Shown in pieces: positions 13,292 through 28,800 of a stretch of DNA of 64,000 bases. The notes below the pieces were generated by a model, which worked only from the letters and a program-made list of their open reading frames with translations, was not told where the DNA came from and ran no database searches. Position numbers and translations under genes: made by a program. Source of the stretch: Euwallacea fornicatus (lineage: Eukaryota; Arthropoda; Insecta; Coleoptera; Curculionidae); the NCBI RefSeq assembly GCF_040115645.1, contig NW_027096055.1, positions 248,001 to 312,000 on the forward strand, given 5' to 3'. Numbering within the stretch: position 1 is the stretch's first letter; each line of letters starts with the position of its first letter.

Positions 13292-16200
13292 CAACAATTC
13301 ATGATTGCATCTTGTTGAATTTCCAAGAAAAATAGTAATATATGTGCTCAAACACACAACTTTTGTGACTTTTCAAACTTTGAAGCTCGATAACTTTGGC
13401 AAATGTGGACCAAATTTGTTAACCAAAGTGTCAAATTAATCAGCTCGACGAGATCTTTAAAATGACACAACAATTCATGATTGCATCTTGTTGAATTTCC
13501 AAGAAAAATAGTAATATATGTGCTCAAACACACAACTTTTGTGACTTTTCAAACTTTGAAGCTCGATAACTTTGGCAAATGTGCACCAAATTTGTTAACC
13601 AAAGTGTCAAATTAATCAGCTCGACGAGATCTTTAAAATGACACAACAATTCATGATTGCATCTTGTTCAATTTCCAAGAAAAATAGTACTTTATGTGCT
13701 CAAACACACAACTTTTGTGACTTTTCAAAATTTGAAGCTCGATAACTTTGGCAAATGTGGACCAAATTTGTTAACCAAAGTGTCAAATTAATCAGCTCGA
13801 CGAGATCTTTAAAATGACACAACAATTCATGATTGCATCTTGTTGAATTTCCAAGAAAAATAGTACTATATGTGCTCAAACACACAACTTTTGTGACTTT
13901 TCACACTTTGAACCTCGATAGCTTCGGCAAATGAAGACCAAATTTGTTAAACAAAGTGTCAAATTAATCAGCTCGATGAGATCTTTAAAATGACACAACA
14001 CATCATTATTACATCTTGTTGAATTTCCAAGAAAAATAGTACTTTATGTGCTCAAACACACCACTTTTGTGACTTTTCCAATTTTGAAGCTCGATAACTT
14101 TGGCAAATGAAGACCAAATTTGTTAAACAAAGTGTCAAATTAATCACCTCGACGAGATTTTGAAGATGTCACAACACATCATGATTGCATCTTGTTGAAT
14201 TTCCAAGAAAAATAGTACTTTATGTGCTCAAACACACAACTTTTGTGACTTTTCAAACTTTGAAGCTCGATAACTTTGGCAAATGAGGACCAAATTTGTT
14301 AAACAAAGTGTCAAATTAATCAGCTCGACGAGATCTTTAAAATGACACAACAATTCATGATTGCATCTTGTTGAATTTCCAAGAAAAATAGTAATATATG
14401 TGCTCAAACACACAACTTTTGTGACTTTTCAAACTTTGAAGCTCGATAACTTTGGCAAATGTGGACCAAATTTGTTAACCAAAGTGTCAAATTAATCAGC
14501 TCGACGAGATCTTTAAAATGACACAGCAATTCATGATTGCATCTTGTTGAATTTCCAAGAAAAATAGTAATATATGTGCTCAAACACACAACTTTTGTGA
14601 CTTTTCAAACTTTGAAGCTCGATAACTTTGGCAAATGTGCACCAAATTTGTTAACCAAAGTGTCAAATTAATCAGCTCGACGAGATCTTTAAAATGACAC
14701 AACAATTCATGATTGCATCTTGTTCAATTTCCAAGAAAAATAGTACTTTATGTGCTCAAACACACAACTTTTGTGACTTTTCAAAATTTGAAGCTCGATA
14801 ACTTTGGCAAATGTGGACCAAATTTGTTAACCAAAGTGTCAAATTAATCAGCTCGACGAGATCTTTAAAATGACACAACAATTCATGATTGCATCTTGTT
14901 GAATTTCCAAGAAAAATAGTACTATATGTGCTCAAACACACAACTTTTGTGACTTTTCACACTTTGAACCTCGATAGCTTCGGCAAATGAAGACCAAATT
15001 TGTTAAACAAAGTGTCAAATTAATCAGCTCGATGAGATCTTTAAAATGACACAACAATTCATGATTGCATCTTGTTGAATTTCCAAGAAAAATAGTACTT
15101 TATGTGCTCAAACACACAACTTTTGTGACTTTTCAAAATTTGAAGCTCGATAACTTTGGCAAATATGGACCAAATTTGTTAACCAAAGTGTCAAATTAAT
15201 CAGCTCGACGAGATTTTGAAGATGTCACAACACATCATGATTACATCTTGTTGAACTTCCAGGAAAAATAGTACTTTATGTGCTCAAACACACAACTTTT
15301 GTGACTTTTCAAACTTTGAAGCTCGATAACTTTGGCAAATGTGGACCAAATTTGTTAAACAAAGTGTCAAATTAATCAGCTCGACGAGATCTTTAAAATG
15401 ACACAACAATTCATGATTGCATCTTGTTGAATTTCCAAGAAAAATAGTACTTTATGTGCTCAAACACACAACTTTTGTGACTTTTCAAACTTTGAAGCTC
15501 GATAACTTTGGCAAATGTGGACCAAATTTGTTAACCACAGTGTCAAATTAATCAGCTCGACGAGATTTTGAAGATGTCACAACACATCATGATTACATCT
15601 TGTTGAACTTCCAGGAAAAATAGTACTTTATGTGCTCAAACACACAACTTTTGTGACTTTTCAAACTTTGAAGCTCGATAACTTTGGCAAATGTGGACCA
15701 AATTTGTTAAACAAAGTGTCAAATTAATCAGCTCGACGAGATCTTTAAAATGACACAACAATTCATGATTGCATCTTGTTGAATTTCCAAGAAAAATAGT
15801 ACTTTATGTGCTCAAACACACAACTTTTGTGACTTTTCCAATTTTGAAGCTCGATAACTTTGGCAAATGACGACCAAATTTGTTAAACAAAGTGTCAAAT
15901 TAATCAGCTCGACGAGATCTTTAAAATGACACAACAATTCATGATTGCATCTTGTTGAATTTCCAAGAAAAATAGTAATATATGTGCTCAAACACACAAC
16001 TTTTGTGACTTTTCAAACTTTGAAGCTCGATAACTTTGGCAAATGTGGACCAAATTTGTTAACCAAAGTGTCAAATTAATCAGCTCGACGAGATCTTTAA
16101 AATGACACAACAATTCATGATTGCATCTTGTTGAATTTCCAAGAAAAATAGTAATATATGTGCTCAAACACACAACTTTTGTGACTTTTCAAACTTTGAA

Positions 16201-16542
16201 GCTCGATAACTTTGGCAAATGTGCACCAAATTTGTTAACCAAAGTGTCAAATTAATCAGCTCGACGAGATCTTTAAAATGACACAACAATTCATGATTGC
16301 ATCTTGTTCAATTTCCAAGAAAAATAGTACTTTATGTGCTCAAACACACAACTTTTGTGACTTTTCAAAATTTGAAGCTCGATAACTTTGGCAAATGTGG
16401 ACCAAATTTGTTAACCAAAGTGTCAAATTAATCAGCTCGACGAGATCTTTAAAATGACACAACAATTCATGATTGCATCTTGTTGAATTTCCAAGAAAAA
16501 TAGTACTATATGTGCTCAAACACACAACTTTTGTGACTTTTC
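12813..16542 (+). repeat. 24-monomer higher-order repeat, copy 1
   Basis: Matches 17037-20766 at an offset of 4224 = 24 x 176. The order of variants agrees monomer by monomer, including TGAGGACC near 14286/18510, TATGGACC near 15164/19388 and AACCACAGTG near 15533/19757. Few differences were seen: ACACAGCAATTC near 14522 against ACACAACAATTC, and TATTATATC near 18232 against TATTACATC. Ends at 12812 A/17036 T and 16543 T/20767 A. Confidence 0.8.
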
Positions 16543-17036
16543 TCACTTTGAACCTCGATAGCTTCGGCAAATGAAGACCAAATTTGTTAAACAAAGTGTC
16601 AAATTAATCAGCTCGATGAGATCTTTAAAATGACACAACACATCATTATTACATCTTGTTGAATTTCCAAGAAAAATAGTACTTTATGTGCTCAAACACA
16701 CCACTTTTGTGACTTTTCCAATTTTGAAGCTCGATAACTTTGGCAAATGAAGACCAAATTTGTTAAACAAAGTGTCAAATTAATCACCTCGACGAGATTT
16801 TGAAGATGTCACAACACATCATGATTGCATCTTGTTGAATTTCCAAGAAAAATAGTACTTTATGTGCTCAAACACACTACTTTTGTGACTTTTCAAACTT
16901 TGAAGCTCGATAACTTCGGCAAATGTGGACCAAATTTCTTAAACAAAGTGTCAAAGTAATCACCTCAACGAGATTTTGAAGATGTCACAACACATCATGA
17001 TTGCATCTTGTTGAATTTCCAAGAAAAATAGTACTT

Positions 17037-20000
17037 TATGTGCTCAAACACACAACTTTTGTGACTTTTCAAACTTTGAAGCTCGATAACTTTGGCAAAT
17101 GTGGACCAAATTTGTTAACCAAAGTGTCAAATTAATCAGCTCGACGAGATCTTTAAAATGACACAACAATTCATGATTGCATCTTGTTGAATTTCCAAGA
17201 AAAATAGTACTTTATGTGCTCAAACACACAACTTTTGTGACTTTTCCAATTTTGAAGCTCGATAACTTTGGCAAATGACGACCAAATTTGTTAAACAAAG
17301 TGTCAAATTAATCAGCTCGACGAGATCTTTAAAATGACACAACAATTCATGATTGCATCTTGTTGAATTTCCAAGAAAAATAGTACTTTATGTGCTCAAA
17401 CACACAACTTTTGTGACTTTTCCAATTTTGAAGCTCGATAACTTTGGCAAATGACGACCAAATTTGTTAAACAAAGTGTCAAATTAATCAGCTCGACGAG
17501 ATCTTTAAAATGACACAACAATTCATGATTGCATCTTGTTGAATTTCCAAGAAAAATAGTAATATATGTGCTCAAACACACAACTTTTGTGACTTTTCAA
17601 ACTTTGAAGCTCGATAACTTTGGCAAATGTGGACCAAATTTGTTAACCAAAGTGTCAAATTAATCAGCTCGACGAGATCTTTAAAATGACACAACAATTC
17701 ATGATTGCATCTTGTTGAATTTCCAAGAAAAATAGTAATATATGTGCTCAAACACACAACTTTTGTGACTTTTCAAACTTTGAAGCTCGATAACTTTGGC
17801 AAATGTGCACCAAATTTGTTAACCAAAGTGTCAAATTAATCAGCTCGACGAGATCTTTAAAATGACACAACAATTCATGATTGCATCTTGTTCAATTTCC
17901 AAGAAAAATAGTACTTTATGTGCTCAAACACACAACTTTTGTGACTTTTCAAAATTTGAAGCTCGATAACTTTGGCAAATGTGGACCAAATTTGTTAACC
18001 AAAGTGTCAAATTAATCAGCTCGACGAGATCTTTAAAATGACACAACAATTCATGATTGCATCTTGTTGAATTTCCAAGAAAAATAGTACTATATGTGCT
18101 CAAACACACAACTTTTGTGACTTTTCACACTTTGAACCTCGATAGCTTCGGCAAATGAAGACCAAATTTGTTAAACAAAGTGTCAAATTAATCAGCTCGA
18201 TGAGATCTTTAAAATGACACAACACATCATTATTATATCTTGTTGAATTTCCAAGAAAAATAGTACTTTATGTGCTCAAACACACCACTTTTGTGACTTT
18301 TCCAATTTTGAAGCTCGATAACTTTGGCAAATGAAGACCAAATTTGTTAAACAAAGTGTCAAATTAATCACCTCGACGAGATTTTGAAGATGTCACAACA
18401 CATCATGATTGCATCTTGTTGAATTTCCAAGAAAAATAGTACTTTATGTGCTCAAACACACAACTTTTGTGACTTTTCAAACTTTGAAGCTCGATAACTT
18501 TGGCAAATGAGGACCAAATTTGTTAAACAAAGTGTCATATTAATCAGCTCGATGAGATCTTTAAAATGACACAACAATTCATGATTGCATCTTGTTGAAT
18601 TTCCAAGAAAAATAGTAATATATGTGCTCAAACACACAACTTTTGTGACTTTTCAAACTTTGAAGCTCGATAACTTTGGCAAATGTGGACCAAATTTGTT
18701 AACCAAAGTGTCAAATTAATCAGCTCGACGAGATCTTTAAAATGACACAACAATTCATGATTGCATCTTGTTGAATTTCCAAGAAAAATAGTAATATATG
18801 TGCTCAAACACACAACTTTTGTGACTTTTCAAACTTTGAAGCTCGATAACTTTGGCAAATGTGCACCAAATTTGTTAACCAAAGTGTCAAATTAATCAGC
18901 TCGACGAGATCTTTAAAATGACACAACAATTCATGATTGCATCTTGTTCAATTTCCAAGAAAAATAGTACTTTATGTGCTCAAACACACAACTTTTGTGA
19001 CTTTTCAAAATTTGAAGCTCGATAACTTTGGCAAATGTGGACCAAATTTGTTAACCAAAGTGTCAAATTAATCAGCTCGACGAGATCTTTAAAATGACAC
19101 AACAATTCATGATTGCATCTTGTTGAATTTCCAAGAAAAATAGTACTATATGTGCTCAAACACACAACTTTTGTGACTTTTCACACTTTGAACCTCGATA
19201 GCTTCGGCAAATGAAGACCAAATTTGTTAAACAAAGTGTCAAATTAATCAGCTCGATGAGATCTTTAAAATGACACAACAATTCATGATTGCATCTTGTT
19301 GAATTTCCAAGAAAAATAGTACTTTATGTGCTCAAACACACAACTTTTGTGACTTTTCAAAATTTGAAGCTCGATAACTTTGGCAAATATGGACCAAATT
19401 TGTTAACCAAAGTGTCAAATTAATCAGCTCGACGAGATTTTGAAGATGTCACAACACATCATGATTACATCTTGTTGAACTTCCAGGAAAAATAGTACTT
19501 TATGTGCTCAAACACACAACTTTTGTGACTTTTCAAACTTTGAAGCTCGATAACTTTGGCAAATGTGGACCAAATTTGTTAAACAAAGTGTCAAATTAAT
19601 CAGCTCGACGAGATCTTTAAAATGACACAACAATTCATGATTGCATCTTGTTGAATTTCCAAGAAAAATAGTACTTTATGTGCTCAAACACACAACTTTT
19701 GTGACTTTTCAAACTTTGAAGCTCGATAACTTTGGCAAATGTGGACCAAATTTGTTAACCACAGTGTCAAATTAATCAGCTCGACGAGATTTTGAAGATG
19801 TCACAACACATCATGATTACATCTTGTTGAACTTCCAGGAAAAATAGTACTTTATGTGCTCAAACACACAACTTTTGTGACTTTTCAAACTTTGAAGCTC
19901 GATAACTTTGGCAAATGTGGACCAAATTTGTTAAACAAAGTGTCAAATTAATCAGCTCGACGAGATCTTTAAAATGACACAACAATTCATGATTGCATCT

Positions 20001-20766
20001 TGTTGAATTTCCAAGAAAAATAGTACTTTATGTGCTCAAACACACAACTTTTGTGACTTTTCCAATTTTGAAGCTCGATAACTTTGGCAAATGACGACCA
20101 AATTTGTTAAACAAAGTGTCAAATTAATCAGCTCGACGAGATCTTTAAAATGACACAACAATTCATGATTGCATCTTGTTGAATTTCCAAGAAAAATAGT
20201 AATATATGTGCTCAAACACACAACTTTTGTGACTTTTCAAACTTTGAAGCTCGATAACTTTGGCAAATGTGGACCAAATTTGTTAACCAAAGTGTCAAAT
20301 TAATCAGCTCGACGAGATCTTTAAAATGACACAACAATTCATGATTGCATCTTGTTGAATTTCCAAGAAAAATAGTAATATATGTGCTCAAACACACAAC
20401 TTTTGTGACTTTTCAAACTTTGAAGCTCGATAACTTTGGCAAATGTGCACCAAATTTGTTAACCAAAGTGTCAAATTAATCAGCTCGACGAGATCTTTAA
20501 AATGACACAACAATTCATGATTGCATCTTGTTCAATTTCCAAGAAAAATAGTACTTTATGTGCTCAAACACACAACTTTTGTGACTTTTCAAAATTTGAA
20601 GCTCGATAACTTTGGCAAATGTGGACCAAATTTGTTAACCAAAGTGTCAAATTAATCAGCTCGACGAGATCTTTAAAATGACACAACAATTCATGATTGC
20701 ATCTTGTTGAATTTCCAAGAAAAATAGTACTATATGTGCTCAAACACACAACTTTTGTGACTTTTC
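17037..20766 (+). repeat. 24-monomer higher-order repeat, copy 2
   Basis: Partner of 12813-16542. It carries private changes at 18537 (TCATATTAATC) and 18553 (CGATGAG) in one monomer. Its right half also takes part in the 9-monomer repeat that follows. Confidence 0.78.
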
Positions 20767-22020
20767 ACACTTTGAACCTCGATAGCTTCGGCAAATGAAG
20801 ACCAAATTTGTTAAACAAAGTGTCAAATTAATCAGCTCGATGAGATCTTTAAAATGACACAACAATTCATGATTGCATCTTGTTGAATTTCCAAGAAAAA
20901 TAGTACTTTATGTGCTCAAACACACAACTTTTGTGACTTTTCAAAATTTGAAGCTCGATAACTTTGGCAAATATGGACCAAATTTGTTAACCAAAGTGTC
21001 AAATTAATCAGCTCGACGAGATTTTGAAGATGTCACAACACATCATGATTACATCTTGTTGAACTTCCAGGAAAAATAGTACTTTATGTGCTCAAACACA
21101 CAACTTTTGTGACTTTTCAAACTTTGAAGCTCGATAACTTTGGCAAATGTGGACCAAATTTGTTAAACAAAGTGTCAAATTAATCAGCTCGACGAGATCT
21201 TTAAAATGACACAACAATTCATGATTGCATCTTGTTGAATTTCCAAGAAAAATAGTACTTTATGTGCTCAAACACACAACTTTTGTGACTTTTCAAACTT
21301 TGAAGCTCGATAACTTTGGCAAATGTGGACCAAATTTGTTAACCACAGTGTCAAATTAATCAGCTCGACGAGATTTTGAAGATGTCACAACACATCATGA
21401 TTACATCTTGTTGAACTTCCAGGAAAAATAGTACTTTATGTGCTCAAACACACAACTTTTGTGACTTTTCAAACTTTGAAGCTCGATAACTTTGGCAAAT
21501 GTGGACCAAATTTGTTAAACAAAGTGTCAAATTAATCAGCTCGACGAGATCTTTAAAATGACACAACAATTCATGATTGCATCTTGTTGAATTTCCAAGA
21601 AAAATAGTACTTTATGTGCTCAAACACACAACTTTTGTGACTTTTCCAATTTTGAAGCTCGATAACTTTGGCAAATGACGACCAAATTTGTTAAACAAAG
21701 TGTCAAATTAATCAGCTCGACGAGATCTTTAAAATGACACAACAATTCATGATTGCATCTTGTTGAATTTCCAAGAAAAATAGTAATATATGTGCTCAAA
21801 CACACAACTTTTGTGACTTTTCAAACTTTGAAGCTCGATAACTTTGGCAAATGTGGACCAAATTTGTTAACCAAAGTGTCAAATTAATCAGCTCGACGAG
21901 ATCTTTAAAATGACACAACAATTCATGATTGCATCTTGTTGAATTTCCAAGAAAAATAGTAATATATGTGCTCAAACACACAACTTTTGTGACTTTTCAA
22001 ACTTTGAAGCTCGATAACTT
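18554..22020 (+). repeat. 9-monomer tandem repeat (1584 bp)
   Basis: Bases 18554-20436 match 20138-22020 at an offset of 1584 = 9 x 176, with no mismatch noticed by eye. The match is broken by 18553 T/20137 C on the left and by 20437 T/22021 C (ACTTTGG to ACTTCGG) on the right. The repeat is formed inside copy 2 of the 24-monomer block, so it is probably the younger event. Confidence 0.8.
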
Positions 22021-22807
22021 CGGCAAATGTGGACCAAATTTCTTAAACAAAGTGTCAAATTAATCACCTCGACGAGATTTTGAAGATGTCACAACACATC
22101 ATGATTGCATCTTGTTGAATTTCCAAGAAAAATAGTACTTTATGTGCTCAAACACACAACTTTTGTGACTTTTCAAACTTTGAAGCTCGATAACTTTGGC
22201 AAATGTGGACCAAATTTGCTAACCAAAGTGTCAAATTAATCAGCTCGACGAGATCTTTAAAATGACACAACACATCATTATTACATCTTGTTGAATTTCC
22301 AAGAAAAATAGTACTATATGTGCTCAAACACACAACTTTTGTGACTTTTCAAACTTTGAAGCTCGATAACTTTGGCAAATGTGGACCAAATTTGTTAACC
22401 AAAGTGTCAAATTAATCAGCTCGACGAGATCTTTAAAATGACACAACAATTCATGATTGCATCTTGTTGAATTTCCAAGAAAAATAGTACTTTATGTGCT
22501 CAAACACACAACTTTTGTGACTTTTCCAATTTTGAAGCTCGATAACTTTGGCAAATGACGACCAAATTTGTTAAACAAAGTGTCAAATTAATCAGCTCGA
22601 CGAGATCTTTAAAATGACACAACAATTCATGATTGCATCTTGTTGAATTTCCAAGAAAAATAGTAATATATGTGCTCAAACACACAACTTTTGTGACTTT
22701 TCAAACTTTGAAGCTCGATAACTTTGGCAAATGTGGACCAAATTTGTTAACCAAAGTGTCAAATTAATCAGCTCGACGAGATCTTTAAACTGACACAACA
22801 ATTCATT

Positions 22808-25800
22808 ATTGCATCTTGTTGAATTTCCAAGAAAAATAGTACTTTATGTGCTCAAACACACAACTTTTGTGACTTTTCAAACTTTGAAGCTCGATAACTT
22901 TGGCAAATGTGGACCAAATTTGTTAACCAAAGTGTCAAATTAATCAGCTCGACGAGATTTTGAAGATGTCACAACACATCATGATTACATCTTGTTGAAC
23001 TTCCAGGAAAAATAGTACTTTATGTGCTCAAACACACAACTTTTGTGACTTTTCAAACTTTGAAGCTCGATAACTTTGGCAAATGTGGACCAAATTTGTT
23101 AAACAAAGTGTCAAATTAATCAGCTCGACGAGATCTTTAAAATGACACAACAATTCATGATTGCATCTTGTTCAATTTCCAAGAAAAATAGTACTTTATG
23201 TGCTCAAACACACAACTTTTTTGACTTTTCCAATTTTGAAGCTCGATAACTTTGGCAAATGAAGACCAAATTTGTTAAACAAAGTGTCAAATTAATCAGC
23301 TCGACGAGATCTTTAAAATGACACAACAATTCATGATTGCATCTTGTTGAATTTCCAAGAAAAATAGTACTTTATGTGCTCAAACACACAACTTTTGTGA
23401 CTTTTCAAACTTTGAAGCTCGATAACTTTGGCAAATGAGGACCAAATTTGTTAAACAAAGTGTCAAATTAATCAGCTCGACGAGATCTTTAAAATGACAC
23501 AACAATTCATGATTGCATCTTGTTGAATTTCCAAGAAAAATAGTAATATATGTGCTCAAACACACAACTTTTGTGACTTTTCAAACTTTGAAGCTCGATA
23601 ACTTTGGCAAATGTGGACCAAATTTGTTAACCAAAGTGTCAAATTAATCAGCTCGACGAGATCTTTAAAATGACACAACAATTCATGATTGCATCTTGTT
23701 GAATTTCCAAGAAAAATAGTAATATATGTGCTCAAACACACAACTTTTGTGACTTTTCAAACTTTGAAGCTCGATAACTTTGGCAAATGTGCACCAAATT
23801 TGTTAACCAAAGTGTCAAATTAATCAGCTCGACGAGATCTTTAAAATGACACAACAATTCATGATTGCATCTTGTTCAATTTCCAAGAAAAATAGTACTT
23901 TATGTGCTCAAACACACAACTTTTGTGACTTTTCAAAATTTGAAGCTCGATAACTTTGGCAAATGTGGACCAAATTTGTTAACCAAAGTGTCAAATTAAT
24001 CAGCTCGACGAGATCTTTAAAATGACACAACAATTCATGATTGCATCTTGTTGAATTTCCAAGAAAAATAGTACTATATGTGCTCAAACACACAACTTTT
24101 GTGACTTTTCACACTTTGAACCTCGATAGCTTCGGCAAATGAAGACCAAATTTGTTAAACAAAGTGTCAAATTAATCAGCTCGATGAGATCTTTAAAATG
24201 ACACAACAATTCATGATTGCATCTTGTTGAATTTCCAAGAAAAATAGTACTTTATGTGCTCAAACACACAACTTTTGTGACTTTTCAAAATTTGAAGCTC
24301 GATAACTTTGGCAAATATGGACCAAATTTGTTAACCAAAGTGTCAAATTAATCAGCTCGACGAGATTTTGAAGATGTCACAACACATCATGATTACATCT
24401 TGTTGAACTTCCAGGAAAAATAGTACTTTATGTGCTCAAACACACAACTTTTGTGACTTTTCAAACTTTGAAGCTCGATAACTTTGGCAAATGTGGACCA
24501 AATTTGTTAAACAGAGTGTCAAATTAATCAGCTCGACGAGATCTTTAAAATGACACAACAATTCATGATTGCATCTTGTTGAATTTCCAAGAAAAATAGT
24601 ACTTTATGTGCTCAAACACACAACTTTTGTGACTTTTCAAACTTTGAAGCTCGATAACTTTGGCAAATGTGGACCAAATTTGTTAACCAAAGTGTCAAAT
24701 TAATCAGCTCGACGAGATTTTGAAGATGTCACAACACATCATGATTACATCTTGTTGAACTTCCAGGAAAAATAGTACTTTATGTGCTCAAACACACAAC
24801 TTTTGTGACTTTTCAAACTTTGAAGCTCGATAACTTTGGCAAATGTGGACCAAATTTGTTAAACAAAGTGTCAAATTAATCAGCTCGACGAGATCTTTAA
24901 AATGACACAACAATTCATGATTGCATCTTGTTCAATTTCCAAGAAAAATAGTACTTTATGTGCTCAAACACACAACTTTTGTGACTTTTCCAATTTTGAA
25001 GCTCGATAACTTTGGCAAATGAAGACCAAATTTGTTAAACAAAGTGTCAAATTAATCAGCTCGACGAGATCTTTAAAATGACACAACAATTCATGATTGC
25101 ATCTTGTTGAATTTCCAAGAAAAATAGTACTTTATGTGCTCAAACACACAACTTTTGTGACTTTTCCAATTTTGAAGCTCGATAACTTTGGCAAATGACG
25201 ACCAAATTTGTTAAACAAAGTGTCAAATTAATCAGCTCGACGAGATCTTTAAAATGACACAACAATTCATGATTGCATCTTGTTGAATTTCCAAGAAAAA
25301 TAGTAATATATGTGCTCAAACACACAACTTTTGTGACTTTTCAAACTTTGAAGCTCGATAACTTTGGCAAATGTGGACCAAATTTGTTAACCAAAGTGTC
25401 AAATTAATCAGCTCGACGAGATCTTTAAAATGACACAACAATTCATGATTGCATCTTGTTGAATTTCCAAGAAAAATAGTAATATATGTGCTCAAACACA
25501 CAACTTTTGTGACTTTTCAAACTTTGAAGCTCGATAACTTTGGCAAATGTGCACCAAATTTGTTAACCAAAGTGTCAAATTAATCAGCTCGACGAGATCT
25601 TTAAAATGACACAACAATTCATGATTGCATCTTGTTGAATTTCCAAGAAAAATAGTAATATATGTGCTCAAACACACAACTTTTGTGACTTTTCAAACTT
25701 TGAAGCTCGATAACTTTGGCAAATGTGCACCAAATTTGTTAACCAAAGTGTCAAATTAATCAGCTCGACGAGATCTTTAAAATGACACAACAATTCATGA

Positions 25801-28800
25801 TTGCATCTTGTTCAATTTCCAAGAAAAATAGTACTTTATGTGCTCAAACACACAACTTTTGTGACTTTTCAAAATTTGAAGCTCGATAACTTTGGCAAAT
25901 GTGGACCAAATTTGTTAACCAAAGTGTCAAATTAATCAGCTCGACGAGATCTTTAAAATGACACAACAATTCATGATTGCATCTTGTTGAATTTCCAAGA
26001 AAAATAGTACTATATGTGCTCAAACACACAACTTTTGTGACTTTTCACACTTTGAACCTCGATAGCTTCGGCAAATGAAGACCAAATTTGTTAAACAAAG
26101 TGTCAAATTAATCAGCTCGATGAGATCTTTAAAATGACACAACAATTCATGATTGCATCTTGTTGAATTTCCAAGAAAAATAGTACTTTATGTGCTCAAA
26201 CACACAACTTTTGTGACTTTTCAAAATTTGAAGCTCGATAACTTTGGCAAATATGGACCAAATTTGTTAACCAAAGTGTCAAATTAATCAGCTCGACGAG
26301 ATTTTGAAGATGTCACAACACATCATGATTACATCTTGTTGAACTTCCAGGAAAAATAGTACTTTATGTGCTCAAACACACAACTTTTGTGACTTTTCAA
26401 ACTTTGAAGCTCGATAACTTTGGCAAATGTGGACCAAATTTGTTAAACAGAGTGTCAAATTAATCAGCTCGACGAGATCTTTAAAATGACACAACAATTC
26501 ATGATTGCATCTTGTTGAATTTCCAAGAAAAATAGTACTTTATGTGCTCAAACACACAACTTTTGTGACTTTTCAAACTTTGAAGCTCGATAACTTTGGC
26601 AAATGTGGACCAAATTTGTTAACCAAAGTGTCAAATTAATCAGCTCGACGAGATTTTGAAGATGTCACAACACATCATGATTACATCTTGTTGAACTTCC
26701 AGGAAAAATAGTACTTTATGTGCTCAAACACACAACTTTTGTGACTTTTCAAACTTTGAAGCTCGATAACTTTGGCAAATGTGGACCAAATTTGTTAAAC
26801 AAAGTGTCAAATTAATCAGCTCGACGAGATCTTTAAAATGACACAACAATTCATGATTGCATCTTGTTCAATTTCCAAGAAAAATAGTACTTTATGTGCT
26901 CAAACACACAACTTTTTTGACTTTTCCAATTTTGAAGCTCGATAACTTTGGCAAATGAAGACCAAATTTGTTAAACAAAGTGTCAAATTAATCAGCTCGA
27001 CGAGATCTTTAAAATGACACAACAATTCATGATTGCATCTTGTTGAATTTCCAAGAAAAATAGTACTTTATGTGCTCAAACACACAACTTTTGTGACTTT
27101 TCAAACTTTGAAGCTCGATAACTTTGGCAAATGAGGACCAAATTTGTTAAACAAAGTGTCAAATTAATCAGCTCGACGAGATCTTTAAAATGACACAACA
27201 ATTCATGATTGCATCTTGTTGAATTTCCAAGAAAAATAGTAATATATGTGCTCAAACACACAACTTTTGTGACTTTTCAAACTTTGAAGCTCGATAACTT
27301 TGGCAAATGTGGACCAAATTTGTTAACCAAAGTGTCAAATTAATCAGCTCGACGAGATCTTTAAAATGACACAACAATTCATGATTGCATCTTGTTGAAT
27401 TTCCAAGAAAAATAGTAATATATGTGCTCAAACACACAACTTTTGTGACTTTTCAAACTTTGAAGCTCGATAACTTTGGCAAATGTGCACCAAATTTGTT
27501 AACCAAAGTGTCAAATTAATCAGCTCGACGAGATCTTTAAAATGACACAACAATTCATGATTGCATCTTGTTCAATTTCCAAGAAAAATAGTACTTTATG
27601 TGCTCAAACACACAACTTTTGTGACTTTTCAAAATTTGAAGCTCGATAACTTTGGCAAATGTGGACCAAATTTGTTAACCAAAGTGTCAAATTAATCAGC
27701 TCGACGAGATCTTTAAAATGACACAACAATTCATGATTGCATCTTGTTGAATTTCCAAGAAAAATAGTACTATATGTGCTCAAACACACAACTTTTGTGA
27801 CTTTTCACACTTTGAACCTCGATAGCTTCGGCAAATGAAGACCAAATTTGTTAAACAAAGTGTCAAATTAATCAGCTCGATGAGATCTTTAAAATGACAC
27901 AACAATTCATGATTGCATCTTGTTGAATTTCCAAGAAAAATAGTACTTTATGTGCTCAAACACACAACTTTTGTGACTTTTCAAAATTTGAAGCTCGATA
28001 ACTTTGGCAAATATGGACCAAATTTGTTAACCAAAGTGTCAAATTAATCAGCTCGACGAGATTTTGAAGATGTCACAACACATCATGATTACATCTTGTT
28101 GAACTTCCAGGAAAAATAGTACTTTATGTGCTCAAACACACAACTTTTGTGACTTTTCAAACTTTGAAGCTCGATAACTTTGGCAAATGTGGACCAAATT
28201 TGTTAAACAGAGTGTCAAATTAATCAGCTCGACGAGATCTTTAAAATGACACAACAATTCATGATTGCATCTTGTTGAATTTCCAAGAAAAATAGTACTT
28301 TATGTGCTCAAACACACAACTTTTGTGACTTTTCAAACTTTGAAGCTCGATAACTTTGGCAAATGTGGACCAAATTTGTTAACCAAAGTGTCAAATTAAT
28401 CAGCTCGACGAGATTTTGAAGATGTCACAACACATCATGATTACATCTTGTTGAACTTCCAGGAAAAATAGTACTTTATGTGCTCAAACACACAACTTTT
28501 GTGACTTTTCAAACTTTGAAGCTCGATAACTTTGGCAAATGTGGACCAAATTTGTTAAACAAAGTGTCAAATTAATCAGCTCGACGAGATCTTTAAAATG
28601 ACACAACAATTCATGATTGCATCTTGTTCAATTTCCAAGAAAAATAGTACTTTATGTGCTCAAACACACAACTTTTGTGACTTTTCCAATTTTGAAGCTC
28701 GATAACTTTGGCAAATGAAGACCAAATTTGTTAAACAAAGTGTCAAATTAATCAGCTCGACGAGATCTTTAAAATGACACAACAATTCATGATTGCATCT